Notes: generated by a model from the letters alone, not told the origin. A stretch of 64,000 bases of DNA from Emticicia sp. CRIBPO (GCF_009905725.1 NZ_JAAAKV010000004.1:62001-126000); one strand, 5' to 3'. Shown: positions 9,493 through 18,120, numbered from the stretch's first letter. Numbers and translations: made by a program.

Positions 9493-9623
9493 ATTTTAAC
9501 AGGTTAATTGAGTGGCACAAATATCCTGATAATTTAATTCTTCCTGTTTGGTTTAAATTACCCTGTTTTTGTACTATTTTAGCATTTAATAGTTTTTTGT
9601 TTATTTTTTAGGGTAAAATAATA

Positions 9624-10478
9624 ATGAAAGCCTCTTTAGAGTATTTAGCTGATCATGATTATGACACGGTCCTGGTGCGGAAATTCGAGCTGACGACGTT
9701 TCAGCATGCCTACCATTTTCATCCTGAATTTGAACTGACACTCGTTCTTAAAGGCCATGGGAAAAGATACGTGGGAAACCATGTCGATGACTTTGAGGCA
9801 GGCGATCTTGTCCTTTTAGGGCCCGATTTGCCGCACTGCTGGCTTAGTGGCCCTGATTTTGAGGGAGAGGCAGAGGCAGTTGTGATTCAGTTCAGGGAGA
9901 ATTTTGCCGGAGAGGGCTTCCTGGGATTAAAAGCCCTGGAGCAGATCAGGAATCTGCTCGAATTATCAGGAGCAGGATTATGTGTTGAAAAAGCGGCAGT
10001 GCCGGTAATCTCCCGGGATATCGAGGACCTGGTGAACCGTCCTTTTTTTGATCAGCTGCACGGGTTACTGGGTGTTCTCCAGAAGATAGCCATACAAAAT
10101 CAGTTTCACCTGCTGGATGATCAATTCCTTCATTTCAATAAGACATTTTCTGAAACGCTGAGATTTCAGCGGGTTTACGGTCACCTGATCGAAAACTATA
10201 CTTCTGATATCAGCCTTGACGAAATAGCCTCTGTAGCCAGCTTGTCGCAGACGGCCTTTTGCCGTTATTTTAAGAAAACCACGGGTAAAACTTTCGTGGA
10301 GGTGCTGAATGAATTCCGGATCAAACACGCCGTGAACCTGCTGCAGCAATCCGAAAAATCTGTTTCGGAGATCGGACTGGAATCCGGGTTTGATGACCTT
10401 TCTTATTTTACGAAGACGTTCAAAAAATATAAAAAAATAAGCCCTCTGGCGTTCAGAAGGCTTACTGTCAATGCGTAA
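9624..10478 (+). CDS. AraC-family transcriptional regulator with cupin sensor domain
   Basis: The 284-residue protein starts with a cupin-type ligand-binding domain (about 10-110) with HFHPEFELTLVLKGHGKRYVG and DLPHCW, which could hold a sugar or a metal. Two AraC helix-turn-helix motifs follow (about 185-284), the second ending in SGFDDLSYFTKTFKKYKKISPLAFRR. It is divergent from the PhyH dioxygenase gene across about 130 bp, so that gene is the likely target. The 3' end converges on the molybdenum hydroxylase gene with seven bases between the stops. Confidence 0.92.
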   Translation: MKASLEYLADHDYDTVLVRKFELTTFQHAYHFHPEFELTLVLKGHGKRYVGNHVDDFEAGDLVLLGPDLPHCWLSGPDFEGEAEAVVIQFRENFAGEGFLGLKALEQIRNLLELSGAGLCVEKAAVPVISRDIEDLVNRPFFDQLHGLLGVLQKIAIQNQFHLLDDQFLHFNKTFSETLRFQRVYGHLIENYTSDISLDEIASVASLSQTAFCRYFKKTTGKTFVEVLNEFRIKHAVNLLQQSEKSVSEIGLESGFDDLSYFTKTFKKYKKISPLAFRRLTVNA

Positions 10479-10485
10479 CTTAATG

Positions 10486-12651
10486 TCAGGACAACCTGAT
10501 GGGTAAAGACCTGACGGCTTTCCCGGTCAGTTGTAAGATGGCACCGCCTATGGCCGGGGCTACCGGTCCCATCGGGGGCTCGCCCACACCATAAGGTTCG
10601 TCATGCCCCTGCACTATCACCACCTCTATTTCAGGGGTGTCGGCCAGGGTCACCATCGGATACTCATGGAAATTGGAGCTGGCGATCTGACCGTCTTTTA
10701 CCTTTATTTCTTCATATAAAGTAGCAGTCAGGCCCATCATGGTCGCCCCCTCTACCTGCATTCTGATGCCTTCCGGATTGATCACCATGCCCGGGTCTAT
10801 CACCTGGGTAATCTTTCTTACTTTGATCATTCCGTCAATAATCTCCACTTCAGCCACCGCAGCTGCAATGGTTTTCCTGTCGTTGCAAATCGCTACTCCA
10901 CGCCCTGTTCCTTCAGGCTTTGTTTTGTCCCAGCCACTTTTCTCAGCCAGGACTTCCAGCACTTTCTGATATCTTTTGTTGATTTTTTCTGATCCTTTCA
11001 GCAGGTCCATTCTCAGGGCTATGGGGTCTTTGCCGGTTTTATGAGCGAGTTCGTTCATAAAACTTTCAATGGCAAATGTATTCGGAAATATCCCCACACT
11101 TCTCCAGATACCGGTGGTTACAGGTAGTTGCTGATGCCAGACAGATGTGGATTTATTTTTGACATTGTACATAATGGAGGCACCGTGTCCGGCAGAAATG
11201 AAATCTGCTCCCAGGAAAAACGCCCCGACATTTTCAGGTGCCATGGAGAAGATCTGGTCCGGTGTGGCCTGATCGTGTGTAATGGCTTCCACTTCACCGT
11301 TTTTATTCATTTTTGCGGCCAGCACGTGGTGGGTTTGTGGTCTGAAGACCCCATTCATGAATTCCTGTTCACGGGTGTTGAACACATGAACGGGTTGTCC
11401 TACTATTTTTGAAATCCTCGCTACATTTTGTGGTTGCAGCAGGTCCATCCTGCGGCCAAATCCGCCCCCTGAAAAGGCTACTTTAAGATTGACTTCGTCT
11501 TTTCCGAGGCCGAGTGCACTGCTGACAGCCCCTCTGACCATGTCGGGAGCCTGGGTCCCTGTCCACACGGTAGCTTTGTTTTCTTCTGCGTGAACGACCG
11601 ATCCGTTAGGCTCCATATGGGCATGAACGGCCATCGGGGTGCGGTATTCCTGCTTAAATACTTCTTCAGGATGGTCTTTTATGGCAGATTCGGCAGAACC
11701 TTCATTTTGCACATTGACCCTTGTGCCGGTACCCACTTTTGTCAAAGCCACAAATTCATCCTGCTGCCACTTTTTAGGCACATCCCATTGGGCTTCCATT
11801 TTTTCGAGGGCAGTCTGAGCTGCATATCTTGATTTGGCGACCACGGCCACCAGGTCATCTTCATGGATCACTTTTACCACACCCGGTGATTGGGCTGCCA
11901 GGTCTGTTTTTACACTTTTGAGTTTTCCCCCGATATAAGGTGACTGGAGAATCGCCCCGTAAAGCATACCCGGAAAAGTCTGATCTATTCCGAAAATGGG
12001 CTTGCCCAGTACTTTTTGTTTTAAATCTATCCGCTTAAAGTCCTTGCCGACAAACCTGAACTCAGAGGCCGGTTTCAGTGCCGGTATTTCCGGAACTTCC
12101 CAGTCTTTGGTGCCCGCAGCAAGGGCTGCGTAAGTTATTTTTCTATTACCGGATGATAGTTCTCCGTTATGAGCTTTTACTTCTGAAGGTTTTATTCCCC
12201 ATTGTTTTGCAGCTGCTATTTTGAGCATTTCACGCATGGTGGCGGCTACTTCCCGGATAGTTACATAAAGTGACGAAGTGGAATTGCTGCCGCCTGTACT
12301 TACTTTATCGATCGGGCCGTTGCTGGTGGAGGCATGTTCTACTTTTATCCTGTCGAGGGGCATTTCAAGTTCTTCTGCCGCCAGCATCGCAAAACCCGTA
12401 AAGATGCCTTGTCCCATCTCAATTTTGGGTGATTTCATCAGTACGGTATTGTCGGGAAGTATTTCAAACCATAAAAGAGCTTCATTGTTGGCCAGCATCG
12501 AAGGCATGTCCATTCCCTCTGCTGTTTCGGCTATAAACCTTCTGATCACGCCTTTGGCAGCATAAGTGGCCACCACTACACCTCCCAAAACGATGGCTGA
12601 CCGCTGGAAGAATTTTCTTCTTGAAAATGTCTTTTTGTTCTCTGTTGCCAT
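10486..12651 (-). CDS. Molybdopterin-binding large subunit of a Tat-exported xanthine dehydrogenase-family hydroxylase (IorB type)
   Basis: The 721-residue protein begins with a twin-arginine signal (SRRKFFQRS, about 10-18, then a hydrophobic stretch), so the enzyme is likely periplasmic. Molybdopterin-binding signatures include GGGFGRRMD and GIWRSVGIFPNTFAIE, and GVGEPP near the C-terminus supplies the catalytic glutamate (about Glu 691). Length and layout match isoquinoline 1-oxidoreductase beta subunits and other membrane-side aldehyde oxidases that work with a [2Fe-2S] subunit. That subunit is encoded four bases upstream. No cytochrome c partner is seen here. Probable role: hydroxylation of aldehydes or N-heterocycles. 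The exact substrate is unknown. Confidence 0.92.
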   Translation of the reverse strand: MATENKKTFSRRKFFQRSAIVLGGVVVATYAAKGVIRRFIAETAEGMDMPSMLANNEALLWFEILPDNTVLMKSPKIEMGQGIFTGFAMLAAEELEMPLDRIKVEHASTSNGPIDKVSTGGSNSTSSLYVTIREVAATMREMLKIAAAKQWGIKPSEVKAHNGELSSGNRKITYAALAAGTKDWEVPEIPALKPASEFRFVGKDFKRIDLKQKVLGKPIFGIDQTFPGMLYGAILQSPYIGGKLKSVKTDLAAQSPGVVKVIHEDDLVAVVAKSRYAAQTALEKMEAQWDVPKKWQQDEFVALTKVGTGTRVNVQNEGSAESAIKDHPEEVFKQEYRTPMAVHAHMEPNGSVVHAEENKATVWTGTQAPDMVRGAVSSALGLGKDEVNLKVAFSGGGFGRRMDLLQPQNVARISKIVGQPVHVFNTREQEFMNGVFRPQTHHVLAAKMNKNGEVEAITHDQATPDQIFSMAPENVGAFFLGADFISAGHGASIMYNVKNKSTSVWHQQLPVTTGIWRSVGIFPNTFAIESFMNELAHKTGKDPIALRMDLLKGSEKINKRYQKVLEVLAEKSGWDKTKPEGTGRGVAICNDRKTIAAAVAEVEIIDGMIKVRKITQVIDPGMVINPEGIRMQVEGATMMGLTATLYEEIKVKDGQIASSNFHEYPMVTLADTPEIEVVIVQGHDEPYGVGEPPMGPVAPAIGGAILQLTGKAVRSLPIRLS

Positions 12652-12655
12652 GGGA

Positions 12656-13129
12656 TTAAGATTTTAAGGATTGTTTGATTTCAGCTGCTCTCCTGATGGC
12701 TTTGAGGATACGGGGTTGGGTTCCGCAACGACAGATGTTGGTAATGTTGTTTTTGATATCTTCGTCAGTAGGGGCAGGGTATTGTTCAATCAGACGGGCG
12801 GCAGCCATCATGAATCCGGGCTGGCAATAACCGCATTGAGGTACATTTTCCTCCATCCAGGCCTGCTGAATGGGGTGAAGGTGTTCTTCACTTTCAGAAA
12901 GTCCTTCCAGTGTAGTGACTGATTTTCCGGACACAAACTCGGCCGGAATTGAACAGGAGCGGAATGCTTCTCCGTCCACATGCAAGGTGCATGCCCCGCA
13001 CATGGCTTTACCACAGCCGAATTTGGTTCCTTTCAGATTCAGCTCGTCTCTGACCACCCACAGCAAGGGCATGGCGGGGTCAATGTTGAGCCGGGTGGCT
13101 TTCCCGTTGATGGTGAAATCTATTTCCAT
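12656..13129 (-). CDS. [2Fe-2S] subunit of the molybdenum hydroxylase (IorA type)
   Basis: The 157-residue protein has a plant-type ferredoxin domain with CGKAMCGAC (Cys 39, 44, 47) and Cys 59, then a four-helix [2Fe-2S] domain with QCGYCQPG (Cys 99, 102) and CRC (Cys 133, 135). All eight ligands are present. It passes electrons from the molybdenum centre of the subunit encoded four bases downstream. It lacks its own signal, so it presumably travels with the Tat-bearing partner. A TetR gene lies 61 bp upstream, and site B lies between them. Confidence 0.94.
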   Translation of the reverse strand: MEIDFTINGKATRLNIDPAMPLLWVVRDELNLKGTKFGCGKAMCGACTLHVDGEAFRSCSIPAEFVSGKSVTTLEGLSESEEHLHPIQQAWMEENVPQCGYCQPGFMMAAARLIEQYPAPTDEDIKNNITNICRCGTQPRILKAIRRAAEIKQSLKS

Positions 13130-13154
13130 ATTGATGATGTTATCTTTATTTATT

Positions 13155-13176
13155 TTGACTGACTGATCACTCTGTA
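13155..13176 (-). promoter_or_regulatory. TetR-type operator (site B) upstream of the IorA/IorB operon
   Basis: The plus strand reads TTGACTGACTGATCACTCTGTA, matching site A (8391-8412) at 18 of 22 positions. It sits 26 bp upstream of the IorA start, between IorA and TetR. Unlike sites A and C it has no good TAnnTTTG box next to it, so the operon may also be read through from the TetR promoter. Confidence 0.55.
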
Positions 13177-13190
13177 TTAAAAATAAAAAA

Positions 13191-13751
13191 TTAGGATATC
13201 ATGTTCCACAGCATTTCAAAAGTTTCTTCTATAACGGCCTTGCGTTTTTCAGCGTCCATCTCGTTGGTAGTCAGGTATTGATACACACCGAAAACATGAC
13301 TCATGATCAGGGTGTAAATAAAATCAACCGGAAGAGGCTTGATGATCTTCTGGGCAATGCCGTCTTCAATCATCCGTAAATGTGCCGTTGCCTGGTCTTT
13401 GATTTCTTCAGGAGTCACTTTTGAGAGAAACGGTGAACTGTGAAACTGCTGAATGAACCTGAATTCATACTGATTATCCATGGCCCAGTACATCGTACTC
13501 AGGTACAAAGACTTCATTTTGCCTTTTATGCTTGATTCGTTTTCCAGCCCGGTCATGAGACATCCTGCCATTCTCATTTTGATGTCCACATACAGGGCTA
13601 CGATCAGGTCATCTTTGGTTTTGTAATAATGAAAGAGGGTCCCGTTGGCCACACCGGCTTCTTTGGCTATTTTGCTGGTCGGTGTTCCGTGAAACCCGAA
13701 TTCAACAAATAACTTCATCGCAGCAGCAAGTAACTCTTTCTGTTTATCCAT
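13191..13751 (-). CDS. TetR/AcrR-family transcriptional repressor
   Basis: The 186-residue protein starts at MDKQKELLAAAMKLFVEFGF. The N-terminal helix-turn-helix (GTPTSKIAKEAGVANGTLFHYYKTKDDL) is a textbook TetR domain, and the C-terminal ligand-binding helices are family-specific. I place the start at 13751; an in-frame Met at 13859 would add 36 residues that overlap the promoter and operator (13810-13860). The sites at 8391, 13155 and 13810 predict that it represses itself, the IorA/IorB hydroxylase and the MBL-fold hydrolase. The inducer is unknown, perhaps the hydroxylase substrate. Confidence 0.92.
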   Translation of the reverse strand: MDKQKELLAAAMKLFVEFGFHGTPTSKIAKEAGVANGTLFHYYKTKDDLIVALYVDIKMRMAGCLMTGLENESSIKGKMKSLYLSTMYWAMDNQYEFRFIQQFHSSPFLSKVTPEEIKDQATAHLRMIEDGIAQKIIKPLPVDFIYTLIMSHVFGVYQYLTTNEMDAEKRKAVIEETFEMLWNMIS

Positions 13752-13809
13752 GTATAATTTCTGATAACTGCAGGTCTCCTTTCTCCATCTTCCTTTCTCC
13801 GCAAAAAAA

Positions 13810-13860
13810 TAGATTGACCAATCAGTCAACAAAGTTATTGATTTTTTTTTACCCTGCAAA
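13810..13860 (-). promoter_or_regulatory. Promoter and TetR operator (site C), autoregulatory
   Basis: On the minus strand TTTG (13857-13860), a 19-nt spacer and TAACTTTG (13830-13837) form a near-ideal Bacteroidota promoter. Immediately downstream lies TTGAC-N6-GTCAA (13814-13829), a typical TetR palindrome overlapping the predicted start point. The order and spacing of -7 box and operator equal those at site A. Confidence 0.75.
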
Positions 13861-13924
13861 TTTTCAGGGAAGAACTTGGCTTTTCAAAATGAAGGCTGCT
13901 GTTTTGGTACAGAAGTTAGCACGA

Positions 13925-13959
13925 ATACATCTGAAAGCCTGGTTTACTTTCAGATGTAT
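13925..13959. other. Perfect 13-bp stem-loop downstream of the DoxX-like gene
   Basis: ATACATCTGAAAG pairs with CTTTCAGATGTAT across a 9-nt loop, 39 bp past the stop of the 13999-14373 gene. No T-run follows on the minus strand, so it is either a weak terminator or an mRNA 3'-end-stabilising hairpin. Confidence 0.5.
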
Positions 13960-13998
13960 CAGAGGGTCAGATTTGTTGAGAAAGGCTTTTCACTGCTG

Positions 13999-14373
13999 TT
14001 ATTTTGTCGCTAAGCGGGAGTCTTTTGCAAACGCCAGGGCGTACATCAGTGAAGCTCCGATCATGTTGGTAATCCTGAATACGTTCAGCAGTTCCATAGG
14101 GTCGCCTGCTTTTGGCAGATGGACCATTACAATTACCAGTAGCAGATAGACTGCCAGGAGGAGGGAGGCGAGTTTATCGTATTTGCCTGTTGTACAGCTG
14201 ACAATAAATGCCAGCATCAGGATTCCGGTGAGATAATTCAGGAAATAGGGGAAGGGGAGATAGTCAGGAACGTATCTTTTCACCCCGACATCGGCCAGAA
14301 ACAAATGCAGGACAACATAGAAAGAAAAGGAATAGACAAACAGCCATTTGCCTGATTTGAGCAGCTTTTTCAT
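13999..14373 (-). CDS. Small four-helix membrane protein (DoxX-like)
   Basis: The 124-residue protein has four hydrophobic segments (about 10-27, 42-62, 67-85 and 98-116) and a basic N-terminus, as in DoxX-like or DUF4345-type small membrane proteins. I cannot assign a function. Its start follows the stop of the YCII-family gene upstream with no gap, so the two are an operon. Confidence 0.75.
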   Translation of the reverse strand: MKKLLKSGKWLFVYSFSFYVVLHLFLADVGVKRYVPDYLPFPYFLNYLTGILMLAFIVSCTTGKYDKLASLLLAVYLLLVIVMVHLPKAGDPMELLNVFRITNMIGASLMYALAFAKDSRLATK

Positions 14374-14727
14374 TTATAAGTCAATTTGAAATGGGATAAG
14401 TGGCCTGATTTCGACACTTCCATGAGGGTATTTAAGAATGGGGCAGTTAAAACTCCATTGCTGAACCTCTTCTTCAGTGCCTTTACAAATCAGGAATCCG
14501 GCAACAAGCCTGTTGTCAGTTCCTTTGTCAGGCCCTGGCTGTATGCCCGATTTGGTGATCATCTGCCCCTGATATTCCACCGGCTGTGTGGATATCAGCT
14601 TACCCTGCATCGCGATGTTACCTATCCACTGCTGCCATGCCGGCATGTCTTCAGCCATGTCTTCCTGGCTGAGGATATAGGCGTTTTCTCCGCTGATATT
14701 GCGAAATAATAACAAGAACTCTTTCAT
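14374..14727 (-). CDS. YCII-related (DGPF-type) domain protein
   Basis: The 117-residue protein begins MKEFLLLFRN, with WQQWIGNIAMQGKL and a C-terminal segment LKYPHGSVEIRPLIPF. These match the YCII/DGPF ferredoxin-like fold. Such proteins often neighbour ECF sigma factors or AraC/Crp regulators, and only a few have known enzymatic roles. It is encoded directly before the small DoxX-like membrane protein. Confidence 0.82.
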   Translation of the reverse strand: MKEFLLLFRNISGENAYILSQEDMAEDMPAWQQWIGNIAMQGKLISTQPVEYQGQMITKSGIQPGPDKGTDNRLVAGFLICKGTEEEVQQWSFNCPILKYPHGSVEIRPLIPFQIDL

Positions 14728-14814
14728 GAGAATGGTGATTTAAATGTGATTTGATGCTACAAAGTTTCCACATTTAAATTTATATTGCCTTGACATTTGT
14801 CACGATTTCAGGCC

Positions 14815-15384
14815 TTATAATTTCCCCTTTAGCCGGCTGAAGGTTTCCTGTGAAATACCAAGGTATGAAGCGATGAGTTTTCCGGATAAGCGGCTCATCA
14901 GCCCGGGGCGGTTGTCCATGAGCCACTTGATCCGTTCCAGAGAAGAAAGAGCTACAAAAGTATTGATCCTGTATACTGAATTAGCATAGGAGTATTCCAG
15001 GATCTGCTGATATACATTCCGGAACTGAGGGACATTCTCCATCATTTTCTGAAAACCCTGCCTGTCAATGTAATACAACTCAGATATTTCGACAGTTCTG
15101 ATGTTTTCATTCGAAGGAGTCTGGTTGCCAAAACTTATCAGCTCTGAGCACCAGTTGTTTTCCACGACGATGTCACGGGTAGTTTCATTGCTTTCAGCAT
15201 CGTAAACAAATACCTGCAGACACCCCCTGGCAACAAAATAGACGTTTTTGCATATTTCGCCCTGATTCAGAAGCATTTCATTCCTCTTCTTTCGGAGAAT
15301 CTTAAAATGACTGATTACTTCGTCAATTTTATCTGTGTTGTCACCCAGTCTATCCACCAGGTGCTGTCGCAGCATGTTTTTCAT
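14815..15384 (-). CDS. Crp/Fnr-family transcriptional regulator
   Basis: The 189-residue protein has a cyclic-nucleotide-binding-like jelly roll (about 25-120; LLNQGEICKNVYFVARGCLQVF) and a shortened C-terminal helix-turn-helix (LSGKLIASYLGISQETFSRLKGKL). The Arg/Glu phosphate-binding signature for cAMP is not evident, as usual for this Bacteroidota group, so the ligand is unknown. It lies 60 bp downstream of an SRPBCC gene on the same strand. Confidence 0.88.
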   Translation of the reverse strand: MKNMLRQHLVDRLGDNTDKIDEVISHFKILRKKRNEMLLNQGEICKNVYFVARGCLQVFVYDAESNETTRDIVVENNWCSELISFGNQTPSNENIRTVEISELYYIDRQGFQKMMENVPQFRNVYQQILEYSYANSVYRINTFVALSSLERIKWLMDNRPGLMSRLSGKLIASYLGISQETFSRLKGKL

Positions 15385-15444
15385 GAGGTTTTTTTATTCA
15401 ACAACTCAAAACCACAGGGCGTTGTTATCATTTTCAGTATATTT

Positions 15445-15885
15445 TCAGGCCTGTGTTTTTTCACTTTCCGTTTTCAGCTGATGGAGCCAGTAAGTAATGC
15501 CTTTTTTAAGCGATTTATTCATCATGGAACTTAACAAACTCATCAGCCAGCCTTCCATGCTTTCTTCAACTCTGACAAGGGTGCCGTCGTTTTTCGTTTC
15601 TAAAAACCAATTGTGGATGGCGGTTGCCCCGAAAGTTTTGCCCGTCCAGCCCAATACTTTATTTTCTTCCGCCCTGCTGAATGTTGATTTGATTTTTGAT
15701 CCGTTGATTTTCCAGACAAATGTTTCCCCGGGAATTGCATAGCCTGTCAGGTTAGCCTGAGAAATGTCCTTATGCCATCCGGTCCAGGCATTTACGTCTG
15801 TTAAAATTTTCCAGACGGTTTCAGGACTTGCGTGGATCAGGATTTCTGCGGTTTGTCTGACGGGTGCGTTCTGATTGATTTCCAT
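15445..15885 (-). CDS. SRPBCC-family (START/Bet v1-like) protein
   Basis: The 146-residue protein begins MEINQNAPVRQTAEILIHASPETVWKI, and the core has NAWTGWHKDIS and LGWTGKTFGATAIHNW, typical of polyketide-cyclase-like SRPBCC folds that bind a hydrophobic ligand. The start at 15885 fits the fold; an in-frame Met 13 codons upstream adds an unlikely extension. Function unknown. It is followed by a Crp/Fnr gene. Confidence 0.86.
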   Translation of the reverse strand: MEINQNAPVRQTAEILIHASPETVWKILTDVNAWTGWHKDISQANLTGYAIPGETFVWKINGSKIKSTFSRAEENKVLGWTGKTFGATAIHNWFLETKNDGTLVRVEESMEGWLMSLLSSMMNKSLKKGITYWLHQLKTESEKTQA

Positions 15886-15961
15886 TTTTGTAAAGATTAA
15901 ATGCTTTGAAAAATAATAAGCCAAAGGTCAGGGCTATTTCTTTCATTGCTCTTGACAAAAA

Positions 15962-16534
15962 TCAAGAAGTTCGTTTTTTTCTGATTCTGCTGAAGGTTTC
16001 AGGTGTCATTCCAAGCATGGAGGCCAGGTATTGAAGCGGTACGAGATTAAATAAGTGAGGAGCATACCGGAAGAACCGGTCATAACGCTCTTCTGCACTA
16101 AGGGAAAGATGGCTGACAACCCTGTCTTCAAGAATAGTGAAGCACCTTGCAATAAATAGTTTTTCAAGCTCTGTCCATTTTGGCAAAAGCTCCGCGATTC
16201 TTTGATAGTCTGTCTTGCTGATTGCCCATATTTCACAATCGGTCAGGGCCTGGAGATTCCATCTGGAAGGCGAGTCAAAGAGAAATCCAGCCAGGTCAAC
16301 TACAAAATATCCTGGTGTGGCTATCCATTTGGTCACTTCCTTTCCGTCACTCAGCATAAATTCACGTACAATACCTGATTGTACAAAACCCAGCCTGTGT
16401 GCATAAGCTCCTTCTTTCAGGAAGAAATCATTTTTTCGGATCTTAACCGGCTGAAAAAAGGAAAGTATTATTTCAAGGTCATCATTCGTAACCCCAAAAT
16501 AAGACCGGATGTATTTTTTTAGTTCGTTTTGCAT
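15962..16534 (-). CDS. Crp/Fnr-family transcriptional regulator
   Basis: The 190-residue protein has a cyclic-nucleotide-binding-like domain (about 25-115; FLKEGAYAHRLGFVQSGIVREF) and a C-terminal helix-turn-helix (VPLQYLASMLGMTPETFSRIRKK). Its start lies 8 nt downstream of the stop of the DinB-family gene. The same spacing recurs for another DinB-like/Crp pair at 36.8-37.8 kb. The effector is unknown. Confidence 0.9.
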   Translation of the reverse strand: MQNELKKYIRSYFGVTNDDLEIILSFFQPVKIRKNDFFLKEGAYAHRLGFVQSGIVREFMLSDGKEVTKWIATPGYFVVDLAGFLFDSPSRWNLQALTDCEIWAISKTDYQRIAELLPKWTELEKLFIARCFTILEDRVVSHLSLSAEERYDRFFRYAPHLFNLVPLQYLASMLGMTPETFSRIRKKRTS

Positions 16535-16542
16535 CGTGCAGG

Positions 16543-17142
16543 TCAGCGGGGATAATCCTGATGTTTCTTAATTTTCCTGATCTGGTTAAGGTGCCTGTCA
16601 ACATGCTCAAAAATAAAAATATACAACTGGTGAACGTTGGCGTAGGCGTTGTAATATTCCCGGAGATTGAGTTTGTTGTCCTGCAACGATTTTATCGTGT
16701 CAGCCCGTCTGCTTAAAAACCAGGCCAGGTTGTTTTCACCGGAATTAATACCCAGGGGCACGGTGTAGCTGAAAGGCTTGGTATATTCAACGGCTTTGTG
16801 TGGCGTGGTTTCTTTTGAATACCCTATAAATTCACTGTCAGGTGCGGCTTTCCGTAAACTGTCACGGCCGGCACTGAAAGCACTGCTGATTTCATGCTGA
16901 AACAATAACTCCCAGATGGCCATGTGTTCGACTACCTGGCTTGCAGACCAGCGGTCGGGGCTTTCTTTGAAATTCCATTGTTCAGCAGTCATTCCTGCAC
17001 TTTCTTTCTGTAACTCTTCCCTTGATCTGTAGAGATTGTCCAGCAGGAATTTTCTATCCTGTTCTGTCCAAACGGGTTTTTGAGCAAAAGAGCCCAGGGT
17101 CATCATCATTAGCAGGAAGGCATAAAGCAGTTTCTTTTTCAT
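16543..17142 (-). CDS. Exported DinB-superfamily protein (DinB_2)
   Basis: The 199-residue protein has a signal peptide (about 1-21, ending GSFAQ). The DinB four-helix bundle shows SASQVVEHMAIWE and a C-terminal VHQLYIFIFEHVDRHLNQI, with His residues placed to bind a metal. Start at 17142 gives a clean signal peptide. DinB-like proteins include metal-dependent thiol transferases, but the role of exported members is unknown. It forms a two-gene operon with the following Crp/Fnr regulator. Confidence 0.87.
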   Translation of the reverse strand: MKKKLLYAFLLMMMTLGSFAQKPVWTEQDRKFLLDNLYRSREELQKESAGMTAEQWNFKESPDRWSASQVVEHMAIWELLFQHEISSAFSAGRDSLRKAAPDSEFIGYSKETTPHKAVEYTKPFSYTVPLGINSGENNLAWFLSRRADTIKSLQDNKLNLREYYNAYANVHQLYIFIFEHVDRHLNQIRKIKKHQDYPR

Positions 17143-17215
17143 AGCTTGAGATTTTAGGTTTGCAGGCGGCAATTTACTGAAAATATAAGTCCGTACCCTC
17201 CCGCATAATGCAGGA

Positions 17216-17244
17216 GGAATCCGGCAGAAGACCTGCCGGATTCC
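17216..17244. terminator. 12-bp perfect hairpin, probable weak terminator
   Basis: GGAATCCGGCAG and CTGCCGGATTCC pair across a 5-nt loop, 19 bp past the stop of the DUF6265 gene. There is no clear T-run on the minus strand, so termination efficiency is uncertain. Confidence 0.5.
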
Positions 17245-17262
17245 GGGTATGTTTTAATGCTT

Positions 17263-17745
17263 TTATTCTTTTGTCATCGGAAATTCCTTCTTAGAAAAAC
17301 TACCGTTCCGGTTGCCTTCGATACTTGCCAGCAATTTGCCGGGAGAGAGAAGGGTGTAGGTAATCCTTTGCGGATAATCATGGGTAGGGTTTTCCGAAAT
17401 AAAACCGGTGGCAGTAAGGGAAATGATCTTAAAAGGAATCGCTTTCCCGTCGTTTTGCCCTGAAACAGTAGAAATATAAAACATTTCTTTATTCCGGCTT
17501 ACCAGTTCGATGGTCTCCTGGGGCATTTTACTGCCGTCATTGGTCGTGAAAAATGCCTTCTGGGTCATAGTGCTGTCGTTGACATATTTCCATTCTTCGC
17601 TTATGGTTCCGTTTTTGACTTTCATGGTCCAGGTGCCTTCCAGCCATTTCAGGTCCGGGATGCCCAGGGGTTTTGTCTGTGCTTTTGTCACGAAAAAAGA
17701 AGCGGCCAAAGCCAGGGTCAGCAGCAATCTTGTTTTATTTTTCAT
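17263..17745 (-). CDS. Exported DUF6265-type protein
   Basis: The 160-residue protein has a signal peptide (about 1-22, ending TKAQ). The mature part opens LKWLEGTWTMK and continues with EEWKYVNDSTM, then ENPTHDYPQRITY, features of a lipocalin-like DUF6265 barrel. No enzymatic function is known to me. Its start lies 6 bp downstream of the VOC gene stop, so the two are one transcript. Confidence 0.82.
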   Translation of the reverse strand: MKNKTRLLLTLALAASFFVTKAQTKPLGIPDLKWLEGTWTMKVKNGTISEEWKYVNDSTMTQKAFFTTNDGSKMPQETIELVSRNKEMFYISTVSGQNDGKAIPFKIISLTATGFISENPTHDYPQRITYTLLSPGKLLASIEGNRNGSFSKKEFPMTKE

Positions 17746-17751
17746 TTTGCT

Positions 17752-18120
17752 TTAATGAATAGAGTGTAAAGCTAATTTATTTCCTTCAGTATCCAAAAAT
17801 AGGGCAAAATATCCCATTTCAGGGCTGATCTGAGTTTTCGGAACGATGATTTTTCCGTTCAGGCCTTCTACTTTGTCCAGCATTTCCTGCAGGTTGTCGC
17901 CTCCGTTGAGATAGACCGTCAGGCCTTCGGCTGAGGGTACATAGCCTTCGCCCTGAACAATGGCCCCGGAAACATTTTCACCGTCAGAGGGCAGGAAACC
18001 CATCCGGGTACCGAACATTTCGGTTTCGCTGATTTCAGCGTTGAGTAATGTGCTGTAAAATGAAGTGGCTCTTTCAAAATCAAGAGCGGGGATCTCAAAC
18101 CAGTTGACTAAATTTTGCAT
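17752..18120 (-). CDS. VOC-family (glyoxalase/bleomycin-resistance fold) protein
   Basis: The 122-residue protein opens NLVNWFEIPALDFERATSFYSTLL, the usual VOC beginning, and ends with FALFLDTEGNKLALHS, where the glutamate is often a metal ligand. It forms half of the paired beta-alpha-beta-beta-beta fold and would dimerise. It may be an isomerase, a dioxygenase or a ligand-binding protein. Its neighbour upstream is an AraC regulator 81 bp away. Confidence 0.87.
   Translation of the reverse strand: MQNLVNWFEIPALDFERATSFYSTLLNAEISETEMFGTRMGFLPSDGENVSGAIVQGEGYVPSAEGLTVYLNGGDNLQEMLDKVEGLNGKIIVPKTQISPEMGYFALFLDTEGNKLALHSIH

Noticed and set aside
9558-9616. Inverted repeat TTACCCT/AGGGTAA in the PhyH-AraC intergenic region
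   Set aside because: Arms of 7 bp are separated by 45 bp and do not align with a promoter element, so it is not supported as an operator.
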